From contig CAIVPR010000042.1 in the NCBI GenBank assembly GCA_903907865.1, positions 1-64,000 on the forward strand: a DNA stretch of 64,000 bases. The letters are read 5' to 3'. A program made the position numbers and the translations under genes. The notes below the pieces were generated by a model. That model saw nothing but the letters and a program-made list of their open reading frames with translations, was not told the origin of the DNA and ran no database searches. This document shows, in pieces, positions 7,886 through 14,714 of this stretch. Origin of the DNA: an uncultured Acidobacteriia bacterium (GTDB taxonomy: Bacteria > Acidobacteriota > Terriglobia > Bryobacterales > Bryobacteraceae). Each line of letters opens with the position of its first letter. The first letter of the stretch is position 1.

Positions 7886-9986
7886 GGACAGACCCTATTG
7901 AGAACTGCGCCCCAGTCTTGTGGCAGACGGTGCAGCTTTCACCCAACTTGGGGTCGGTTTGCGAGAGGGCATGGACGGCTACCGGAATGTCGGCATGGCA
8001 TCCAGTGCAGGCAGCGGTGATCGGCTGGTCCGGGTTGATGGGCCCTTGCGGGTCGATAACCGGGTTCTTGCCGAGCGGGAGCTTCGCTTCGCTGCCGCCC
8101 GTGTGGCACATGGAGCAGTTGCGCGTATCGCCAGCGGCACCCGTGGAGGACATCGCGGGGTAGCGGACATCGGTGAAGTCGTTGTGGGTCCCACCAAATC
8201 CGACGACCGTGTAGTCCCGACCCAGCGCCAGCAGGTTCTCGCCGGTGTGGATTCGGTGCACGAGCATGTTGAAGTTGATGCCCTGCGGGGGCAGCGCCTT
8301 GTCGGCCGCCACTACAGCTCCGGGACGCCGTGCGGCATCGGTGTTGGACGGATTGTGGCACATGATGCAGTATTCCGGCTGGTTGCGTAGGCCGCCGTGG
8401 ATGGTGGTGAAGCGGACGTGGCACTGTTGGCAGTTCGCGACCGCGACCACTGTACGCCGGGGGGCGACCGTGGAGCCGTCAACCGAGAAGTAGATGACCT
8501 TGTTCACAGCGCCGTACGTGACCGCCGTGGAACTGGTGGTGTTCGGGAGCAGGGTTTCCGTCCTGCGGGCCTCAACGCCGATGGCGAAGGTGCCCTTGGA
8601 ACCGGCCGGCACCGCGTGGGTGAAGGCGTAGGTACAAGTGCCGTCCGCCCCGCACTTGGCTGCAGTCAGGGCGCTTTCGGTTACGTAGCCTGGAGTGGTA
8701 ACGTCGGAGCCGAAGCCCGTGTAGCCGTAGTCCGTGGTTGGACCGGCCATGGTGAATGAAAGCGTTCCGAGGGTACCCGGCAGAATCGGCTTGGATGCGC
8801 TGTCCAACAGGGTGAAGGTCAGGGTCGGCTTCTGTCCGGCCGTACCGTTGTCGACCTTCTTGAGCGCGATCACAACACCGCCGAGCGATGTGGAATCCGC
8901 GGGAACAACGTGCGCACCTTTAATGGAGGCGTCGAAGTCCAACTGGCCCTGCGGGATGTGGCAGGTTGCGCAGAGCGTGTCGCCGACCTGCGGGCCACCG
9001 GCATGGTTCTTGCCGCTGACGAAATCGACGTTGTCGTGGCAGGAACCGCATGCCGCGGCGCTGGGCTTGGTCAAGTAGTTGGTGGCCTGCACGGCACCGG
9101 ACTTCTGGTCGTGGCAAGTTTCGCAGCGACGGGGGTCGGCGGGGAAGACCACCGTAGACCAATCGCTGTTGCCGATGGCGTATTTGCCGCCCGCGATGAC
9201 GCTGGGAAGCTGCGATCCCATGTGGATCTTGTGGATGTACACCTTGAAGTCGACGGAATTTCCGTTCGACGCTTCCGTGGACTGCGGCTGGTGGCAGATG
9301 ACGCAGAGTTCCACCGCGCGGCGGCGCCCGCCGTGGGCCGAAACTTGATCGTGGCAGCGGTTGCAGCTCTGGGTGCGGACCACGTCGCGGACATGCGTCA
9401 CCTTGGCCCCGTTCGGGACAAACGTGTAAACCGTCGTCGCGTTGTTATTTGGGATGCCAAAGGCGGACATATTGCGCGCCGCGTACAGGCCGATGGTGTG
9501 GGTGGCCGTGGTGTCGAAGCCTGTCGGGGCCTTCGTCTTGAAAACATATTGGTATTTGCCCGAATCCAACTGGGTCAGGGTGCCGCCGGAATCGGCGGCG
9601 GCGCGCGTAAAGGTTCCCGCAGCACCAGTGGCTTGGCTCGTGACGTAGGAAGTGTATTGGTCCTGGTTGTTCGGAATGGTCCCGATGACATAGCCGACGG
9701 TGATGGGGCCCGGCGTATAGACGCCGTTGATATCGAGTGGGAGCCCTTGCGGATCGGCCAAGTTGTAGACGACGGTAATAGTGCCGTCGTTGGCGATGGT
9801 CCCCGAGGCGATTTGGATGGTGAGACCCGGACGGAGGAAGTCGATGGTGACGGAACTCAGGTAGGCGGCCTTGTCGTGCGGGCCGTAGGTGGCTTTCTTG
9901 GCGCCGGTGAGCGCGAAGGCTGCCACTAGTAGGATCATCAGCCTCATGGCTTTGACTGCGTATCCCTTGGTTGTCGGTAGTGTCAT
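7872..9986 (-). CDS. mtrC: OmcA/MtrC-family decaheme cytochrome, candidate cell-surface terminal reductase
   Basis: About 704 residues with ten heme sites in two pentaheme clusters: CNRCH, CVICH, CETCH, CGSCH, CATCH, then CQQCH, CIMCH, CSMCH, CTGCH and CTVCH. The clusters are separated and preceded by beta-rich regions, as in MtrC/OmcA. Family hallmarks include CNRCHDQVSAHGGRR, HKIHMG and CIMCHNPSN. In Shewanella such proteins are outer-membrane lipoproteins that reduce metals. Here the hydrophobic signal (LMILLVAAFALTGAKK) ends in Ala-Lys with no lipobox Cys, so export or anchoring must differ. ATGs at 9986 and 9947 are both possible starts, and neither has a strong ribosome site. First gene of the operon. 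Confidence 0.9.
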   Translation of the reverse strand: MTLPTTKGYAVKAMRLMILLVAAFALTGAKKATYGPHDKAAYLSSVTIDFLRPGLTIQIASGTIANDGTITVVYNLADPQGLPLDINGVYTPGPITVGYVIGTIPNNQDQYTSYVTSQATGAAGTFTRAAADSGGTLTQLDSGKYQYVFKTKAPTGFDTTATHTIGLYAARNMSAFGIPNNNATTVYTFVPNGAKVTHVRDVVRTQSCNRCHDQVSAHGGRRRAVELCVICHQPQSTEASNGNSVDFKVYIHKIHMGSQLPSVIAGGKYAIGNSDWSTVVFPADPRRCETCHDQKSGAVQATNYLTKPSAAACGSCHDNVDFVSGKNHAGGPQVGDTLCATCHIPQGQLDFDASIKGAHVVPADSTSLGGVVIALKKVDNGTAGQKPTLTFTLLDSASKPILPGTLGTLSFTMAGPTTDYGYTGFGSDVTTPGYVTESALTAAKCGADGTCTYAFTHAVPAGSKGTFAIGVEARRTETLLPNTTSSTAVTYGAVNKVIYFSVDGSTVAPRRTVVAVANCQQCHVRFTTIHGGLRNQPEYCIMCHNPSNTDAARRPGAVVAADKALPPQGINFNMLVHRIHTGENLLALGRDYTVVGFGGTHNDFTDVRYPAMSSTGAAGDTRNCSMCHTGGSEAKLPLGKNPVIDPQGPINPDQPITAACTGCHADIPVAVHALSQTDPKLGESCTVCHKTGAQFSIGSVHAQY

Positions 9987-10052
9987 AGGAGTTACCCGCC
10001 GAAGCTGTAGCACTCGGGTGGCCAAAGCGCAAGTGTCGTGTTTCTAGCGCGA

Positions 10053-10124
10053 CACCGAGGGTCCTGAACGCTCCAGTACCCCCTCGGTGGCGCACATTGG
10101 CGCAGGGGGTGCGCGATTTGGCGC
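10053..10124. promoter_or_regulatory. Divergent control region with a 9-bp inverted repeat and tandem TGGCGCA boxes
   Basis: Between the conduit operon (leftward) and the universal stress gene (rightward) lies a perfect inverted repeat CACCGAGGG (10053-10061) / CCCTCGGTG (10081-10089) with a 19-nt spacer. It is immediately followed by three TGGCGCA boxes within about 40 bp. The geometry suits a dimeric regulator. No regulator gene is nearby, so the function is inferred. Confidence 0.4.
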
Positions 10125-10203
10125 AGTTACGGTCTCTTGGAGGGCTTCCGGGTCTGGGAATCGATTGGCCCTCGTCGTGCTCCATCCTTGGCGGAGGCCT
10201 GTC

Positions 10204-11112
10204 ATGAGTTTCAGGCACATTTTGTTTCCAGTCGATTTCTCGGGGCGCTGCTACAACGCCGCCCCGTATGTCCGTGCGATGGCGGCACGATCCAAGGCCG
10301 CCGTCACCTTATTGAATGTCGTGGAGACACCTCCGCCATGGGCCGCAGCCGCCGACGGGGGCTACGCCATGGAGTTCGACGTCACTCGAATGAAAGAGGA
10401 GTCTGAACACCAGTTGGCCATCTTCGCCGGGGAAACCTTCCCGGCAGGCGGAACGGACACGGGTAAGGTCGGCTTCGAGGTTGATTCCGGCGACCCCGGC
10501 ACCTGCATCGCGGGTCTGGCAAAGGACTGGGACGCGGACCTTATTATGATGCCCACCCACGGTCGCGGCTTGTTCCGCCGGACCTTGCTGGGTTCGGCAA
10601 CCGCAAAGGTGCTGAACGACGCGCATTGCGCCGTCTGGACCGACGTCCACACCGAAACTCCGGTGCCGCCCGAGCGGGTGGGAATTCACCAAATCGTCTG
10701 CGGCGTCGAACTCGACAACGAGGCATCCGACTTGGAACTGATCCGGTACACGGCGACGCTAGCTGCGGAATGGGATGCCGGTGTCGTCCTCGTACACGCG
10801 GTACCCGGGACCACGGCGCGGCCCGACATGTACTACGACGTGCCTCTGGAGACCTTCCTCCGGGATGTGGCCGTGGAACAGATCGGCAAGCTGCAACTAA
10901 AGGCGGGGACCGACTTCCCGTACGTGGTCGAGGCAGGCCCGGTTGCCGGAACGGTGCGGGAAACAGCGTTGCAGAAGAAGGCGGACCTTGTGGTCATCGG
11001 CCGGGGCGTGATCGGAGAGTTTGCGGGCGGTATGCGGACTCACGCGTACGGGATCATGCGGGAATCGCCGTGCCCGGTGCTGAGCGTTTGGGACAAGACC
11101 GACGTGTTGTAA
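10204..11112 (+). CDS. Tandem-domain universal stress protein
   Basis: 302 residues with two UspA-like domains. The first (about residues 1-150) starts FRHILFPVDFS and ends with the nucleotide-binding pattern THGRGLFRRTLLGSATAKV (GxxG-x9-GS type), so it probably binds ATP. The second (about 155-300) keeps the fold (IHQIVCGVEL, ADLVVIGRGVIG, CPVLSVW) but has a degenerate loop. The ATG at 10204 is chosen because it has a GGAGG site 6 nt upstream. A longer reading from 10087 lacks this and would cover the control region. It lies head-to-head with the cytochrome operon and 7 nt before the dehydrogenase gene, suggesting redox or stress co-regulation (inference). Confidence 0.85.
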   Translation: MSFRHILFPVDFSGRCYNAAPYVRAMAARSKAAVTLLNVVETPPPWAAAADGGYAMEFDVTRMKEESEHQLAIFAGETFPAGGTDTGKVGFEVDSGDPGTCIAGLAKDWDADLIMMPTHGRGLFRRTLLGSATAKVLNDAHCAVWTDVHTETPVPPERVGIHQIVCGVELDNEASDLELIRYTATLAAEWDAGVVLVHAVPGTTARPDMYYDVPLETFLRDVAVEQIGKLQLKAGTDFPYVVEAGPVAGTVRETALQKKADLVVIGRGVIGEFAGGMRTHAYGIMRESPCPVLSVWDKTDVL

Positions 11113-11119
11113 TCGTCTG

Positions 11120-12082
11120 GTGATTGCCGTACATTTGGAATCGGGGCGGATCGAGGTCCGCGAGGTGGGAATGCCGGAGCGGCCGGAGGGTTTCGCGCTC
11201 ATTCGGCTGCTGGTTGCGGGGATCTGCAACACGGATTTGGAGTTGCAGCGCGGCTATTACGGCTTTGCGGGCACGCCGGGGCATGAGTTCGTCGGAGAGG
11301 TAGTTGACGCCGACTCGCGCGAGCTGATTCGAAAACGCGTGGTGGGTGAGATCAATCTCTACTGCGGGGATTGTTCGTGGTGCGCGCGCGGGCTTGGTCG
11401 GCATTGCCCCACGCGGACGGTGCTGGGGATCGTGAGGCATCCCGGAGCATTCCGCGAATTCCTCACGTTGCCGGAACGGAATCTGCGGATCGTGCCGGAC
11501 GGGGTTCCGACGCGCGCCGCCGTATTCGCCGAGCCGCTCGCCGCCGCTTGCGAGATTTTGGACCAGGTTGCGATCCCGATGGGGTCGGCGGTGGCGGTGC
11601 TGGGCGACGGCAAGCTGGGGCTGCTGGTCGCGCAGGTTCTGCAGGCGAACGGGCTGAAAGTGCACCAGTTCGGGCGGCACCGGTCGAAACTGCGGATCTC
11701 GGAACGACGTGGGGTGGTCACGGAGATCGTGGGCGACCATCTGCCGGTCGCGGAATACGAGTGGGTTGTGGATGCGACTGGCTCGGCGGCGGGTCTGCGT
11801 GCGGCAGTCGGAATGACGGTGCCGCGCGGGACGATCATTCTGAAATCGACCGTGCACGGCGAGGTTCCCATCGACACGGCCCCGGTGATTGTGAATGAGG
11901 TCACGCTGGTGGGGTCTCGGTGCGGGCGGCTGGAACCGGCTCTGGAGTTGTTGGCGGCGGGCGCGGTTGATGTGGAGTCGATGGTGGCGGACGAGGTGGG
12001 GCTTTCGGACGCGGTGCGGGGGTTCGGGCTGGCGGCGACGTCGGGGATGTTGAAGGTTTTGCTGACCGGGAGCGCGGGCTAG
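11120..12082 (+). CDS. Zinc-dependent MDR alcohol dehydrogenase
   Basis: A 320-residue medium-chain dehydrogenase. The catalytic zinc ligands are visible in GICNTD (Cys) and GHEF (His-Glu). The structural zinc lobe has the four Cys of CGDCSWCARGLGRHC. The NAD(P) Rossmann loop is VLGDGKLGLLVAQ, in which GDGKLG replaces the usual GxGxxG. Substrate is not predictable; distant relatives oxidise alcohols and polyols. It starts with GTG 7 nt after the stress protein stop and is probably co-transcribed with it. It ends in a run of Gly and Ala codons. Confidence 0.85.
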   Translation: MIAVHLESGRIEVREVGMPERPEGFALIRLLVAGICNTDLELQRGYYGFAGTPGHEFVGEVVDADSRELIRKRVVGEINLYCGDCSWCARGLGRHCPTRTVLGIVRHPGAFREFLTLPERNLRIVPDGVPTRAAVFAEPLAAACEILDQVAIPMGSAVAVLGDGKLGLLVAQVLQANGLKVHQFGRHRSKLRISERRGVVTEIVGDHLPVAEYEWVVDATGSAAGLRAAVGMTVPRGTIILKSTVHGEVPIDTAPVIVNEVTLVGSRCGRLEPALELLAAGAVDVESMVADEVGLSDAVRGFGLAATSGMLKVLLTGSAG

Positions 12083-12136
12083 GCGGCGGCGGGCGGCCAA
12101 CAGAAACACGGGTGGCCACCCGCCCCTAGGGCTTGG

Positions 12137-13768
12137 CTACGGCTGGGTATCGGCTGCCGGGCCCAGCCATTCGTTCCACTGGCTCAGCACGAAGCGGAGT
12201 TTGCCGCTGATGGCGGGTGCCGGTCTCGGGCTCTTGAATGGAATCTTGAGTTCGCAGCTCTGGCCGCCGTTCAAGCCATCAAGATCCAACGGTTGGGTGT
12301 CAGTAGTCTTCCCGTTGTTGCGTGTCACCTCGACCGACCAGTCTCCGCCAGTCTTGTCCGGCTCGACGGCCGAAACAGCAAAGGTGTCAGTGAAGAGGGA
12401 CGCGCCCTCGAAATGGTCGTTGAACCAGAACTTGTGGTCCAACTCGTAGTCGGGGACGCGCAAATCGAGTGTAACCCCAAACTTGAGTTCCTCCGGGCGT
12501 CGAGGGTCGGGTTGCGCAGGGCGAAACCGTTCCGAGAGGAACATTGTCGACAGGTATACGCTGGTTGGGCCGGCACTGAGTTCGGCATGAGTGCGACAGG
12601 CCACCGAATCCTCTTCGGAAACCCGTCGGGAGAGATACCAGCGCCTGCCGCGCGGGGAAACCAGCAGTCCGATTTGGTAGACGGCCTCGACCTGCGCATC
12701 CTTGCCCTGGAGGGGTTCGGGCAGGGTGACGGCATCTACGTCCAAGTAAATATCGACCCTGAGGTCCCCGAAAAGGAAGCGCGTGAGGTTCTGATAGGAC
12801 TCCTCGCTGTTGACAATGCCGAACGCCCCGGAGTGTGACCGAAATACGAACGCTGTCGCGGCGGGGTTTTGCGTCTTCCCGTCCGCCTCGACGCCCCACA
12901 CCGAGGCATTCGCGATGCGGACCAACCCGTCGCTACCGTGACCCGAAAACGTCCGGGACAGCCCCATGGCGACCTCGTAATCGGAGCGGTTGGTGCCGAC
13001 AAGGCAGAAGACCTTGCGGGACGGGAGAATGCTTTCCGGGATCCAGTCCACGCGCCCGGTTTCTTCGAACAAAGCCTTGTCGATGGCCAGATAGTCAGCC
13101 ATGTGTTGCCTGTTGAAGTTGTAGATGTCGTTAGCAGTCAGCCACTCCGGCACATTCACCCCGGCCATATCGATGCCGTTGTGGGGTGTGGCGTAGGTGA
13201 AGAACTTGTCGACCGTCTTGATCAGGTCGTCCGCACGGAGGGTGGAGTTCTGCAGGAAGGCACGACAGATGAGCCCGCCCATCGAATGGGCCACGAGATA
13301 GCAACGGAAGTCCTGTTTGGCCTTGTCTGGATCCTGGGCGGACTTGGTTGTGAGGTCTCGCACACGCTCGATAAGGTCGGCGAGACCCCTCGCGAAGTGT
13401 TCAATATCTGGAGTCGTCCCGTCGCCGAGGATAGAAGATGCCTCGTCGTAGTAGCGGTAGATGATGATGGAGTTAGATTCGAGCTGCCCCCCGTCCCAAG
13501 AATCGTCCATGATGTCGAAACCATGCCGGTAGACGGCGTCGTAGCCGTATTCCTTCATTAAGCGCAGGACCGGCGATTCGAAGACAAACTTGTCAGCCCG
13601 TTGGGTCTTCTCGGGTGTGGCCCGGTAGACAGTGGAACCAAGGTTGAAGCCGCAAAACGGATCTGCGGCGGTTTCGTTCTGCTCCGTGCGGCTCATGGCG
13701 TAGCCACGCACGTAGATGATGGGCAGGAGACGTTCTTTTGGCGTTGGATTCTGTGTTGAGTCTGGCAT
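12137..13768 (-). CDS. Lipase-like alpha/beta hydrolase
   Basis: 543 residues. The N-terminal half is an alpha/beta hydrolase: PIIYVRGYAMSR gives the oxyanion strand and YLVAHSMGGLICRAFL is the nucleophile elbow with the catalytic Ser. Later FTYATPHNGID and GSDGLVR/SHSGAFGI probably supply the Asp and His. The C-terminal half (from about residue 340) is beta-rich and unrecognised, perhaps a binding or assembly domain. There is no signal peptide, so a cytoplasmic product is likely. The ATG at 13768 has AGGAAGG about 9 nt upstream and is preferred over an in-frame upstream ATG at 13816. Substrate unknown; the family includes PGAP1-like and triacylglycerol lipases. Confidence 0.7.
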   Translation of the reverse strand: MPDSTQNPTPKERLLPIIYVRGYAMSRTEQNETAADPFCGFNLGSTVYRATPEKTQRADKFVFESPVLRLMKEYGYDAVYRHGFDIMDDSWDGGQLESNSIIIYRYYDEASSILGDGTTPDIEHFARGLADLIERVRDLTTKSAQDPDKAKQDFRCYLVAHSMGGLICRAFLQNSTLRADDLIKTVDKFFTYATPHNGIDMAGVNVPEWLTANDIYNFNRQHMADYLAIDKALFEETGRVDWIPESILPSRKVFCLVGTNRSDYEVAMGLSRTFSGHGSDGLVRIANASVWGVEADGKTQNPAATAFVFRSHSGAFGIVNSEESYQNLTRFLFGDLRVDIYLDVDAVTLPEPLQGKDAQVEAVYQIGLLVSPRGRRWYLSRRVSEEDSVACRTHAELSAGPTSVYLSTMFLSERFRPAQPDPRRPEELKFGVTLDLRVPDYELDHKFWFNDHFEGASLFTDTFAVSAVEPDKTGGDWSVEVTRNNGKTTDTQPLDLDGLNGGQSCELKIPFKSPRPAPAISGKLRFVLSQWNEWLGPAADTQP

Positions 13769-13829
13769 TGTAATTGCCTTCCTAGAGGAAGATATCATAA
13801 GCAACCTGCAATCCACGGAAGGTCCTGTT

Positions 13830-14060
13830 TCAGCTCACCTCGCGTCGGCAGAAGTCGGCGCATCCCGCGACGCCCACCAGGATGCCCCCGATTCCGCACA
13901 CCCACACCGCCGTCGGCACCTCCGCCGCCTGCTTCGACAGCACCAGCATCGGCAACGACCACGGGAAATATTGCGGCCAACCGCCGTACGGGCCAGCGGA
14001 GATCAACATCGCGAAGCTGGTCACCATTGCCACGATGCCGACGCCCAACTCGACCTCGAC
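13830..14060 (-). pseudogene. Remnant of a membrane protein, possibly the C-terminus of an ABC-2 permease
   Basis: The leftward frame ending at the stop 13830-13832 encodes two hydrophobic segments (IVAMVTSFAMLIS and VWVCGIGGILVGVAGC) joined by GGWPQYFPWSLPML, and ends ADFCRREVS. This resembles the last two helices and tail of ABC-2 type permeases. Upstream of about 14060 the frame turns into low-complexity Arg/Gly/Glu coding and no start or N-terminal domain is found. It is therefore most likely the 3' end of a deleted gene. The homology is judged by eye only. Confidence 0.4.
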
Positions 14061-14074
14061 CTCGCCTCGACCTC

Positions 14075-14289
14075 GCGAAGGCGCTTCATCTGGACTCCAC
14101 GGTGGAGATCCTCGCGCCGCTCGCGGACGAACTCCAAGCTGTGTCCGAACTTGTATCCCCGGCCTCCAAGGCTTCGAATCGGCCCCGCCCAACGTCCAAC
14201 AACGCCTCATCCAGCTAATGCGCAAACACAACGCATGGGTCGGAGGCATCCGGTTGGTCCGCGAACGCATCCAGCCGCCACCGTCCTAG
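14075..14289 (+). pseudogene. Frameshifted fragment of an unknown gene
   Basis: Two plausible protein stretches lie in different rightward frames: ALHLDSTVEILAPLADELQA (about 14077-14140), then PPNVQQRLIQLMRKHNAWVG up to the TAG at 14287-14289. Joined by one frameshift near 14150 they would read as one helical protein. No start codon or ribosome site is evident, and a short CTCGACCTCG repeat at about 14045-14075 marks the junction with the permease remnant. No function can be assigned. It may be a decayed gene or chance coding. Confidence 0.3.
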
Positions 14290-14516
14290 CCGCCCGACTC
14301 CGCCCCGAACTGCGCAATCAACTCCCGCGCCTCCTCCAGCCTGTCCGAGGGCACTTGGATCGCGATGTGCTTGTGCAGGAACGGATCGATATCCGTGACC
14401 AAGGTGGCGATCTGGCCTAGGGCGAAGTACGGGATTTCGGCCTCTTCCAAGATCCCTTTGATCAAAGAAAGCTCGATCCGACTGTTGGTTTCGGTGAGTA
14501 TGGACAGGTTGGTCAC
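14286..14516 (-). CDS. DUF2007-like small signal-transducing-type protein
   Basis: A 76-residue protein with the ferredoxin-fold layout of DUF2007 proteins. ILTETNSRIELSLIKGILEE is the first strand and helix, IPYFALGQ follows, and then IAIQVPSDRLEEARELIAQF. Members are small proteins of unclear role, often adjacent to unrelated genes. The start is GTG with AGGGGA about 9 nt upstream. It is the last of three leftward genes with the small membrane protein and the AlbA_2 protein, separated by 30 nt, so co-transcription is likely. Confidence 0.6.
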   Translation of the reverse strand: MTNLSILTETNSRIELSLIKGILEEAEIPYFALGQIATLVTDIDPFLHKHIAIQVPSDRLEEARELIAQFGAESGG

Positions 14517-14546
14517 GGCGCAATCCCCTGCCGCCAGTCTACATCG

Positions 14547-14711
14547 CTACTTCTTCGGCGCGGGCCGCCAATTCGCCATGTCGCGGCCAAACCACGAGAT
14601 GGCCAGGGTCGCGACCACGATCAGTCCCATGGCGATCCAATAGCCGTTCATGTAGCAATAGAAAAGGGCCGCAGCGACCCCGAGAAGGAAAAGACATCCA
14701 CAGGCACACAT
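14547..14711 (-). CDS. Very small membrane protein (54 residues)
   Basis: This short frame starts with ATG three bases after the TGA of the AlbA_2 gene. It begins MCACGCLFLLGVAAALFYCY, then MNGYWIAMGLIVVATLAIS, and ends WFGRDMANWRPAPKK. It is nearly all hydrophobic with two predicted helices and a basic, tryptophan-containing tail. The Cys-rich start (C2, C4, C6) is unusual. No family is recognised. The tight spacing to the upstream stop and the sensible membrane topology are the evidence that it is real. Confidence 0.55.
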   Translation of the reverse strand: MCACGCLFLLGVAAALFYCYMNGYWIAMGLIVVATLAISWFGRDMANWRPAPKK

Positions 14712-14714
14712 AAA

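Noticed and set aside
10100-10124. Possible sigma-54 promoter (GG-N10-GC spacing in TTGGCGCAGGGGGTGC)
   Set aside because: Only the core dinucleotides fit; the TTGC half is poor and no enhancer-binding regulator is nearby. The boxes are better described as repeats of TGGCGCA.
12109-12122. Perfect 14-nt palindrome CGGGTGGCCACCCG between two convergent genes
   Set aside because: It has no loop, so it cannot form a normal terminator hairpin, and nothing else supports a protein site.
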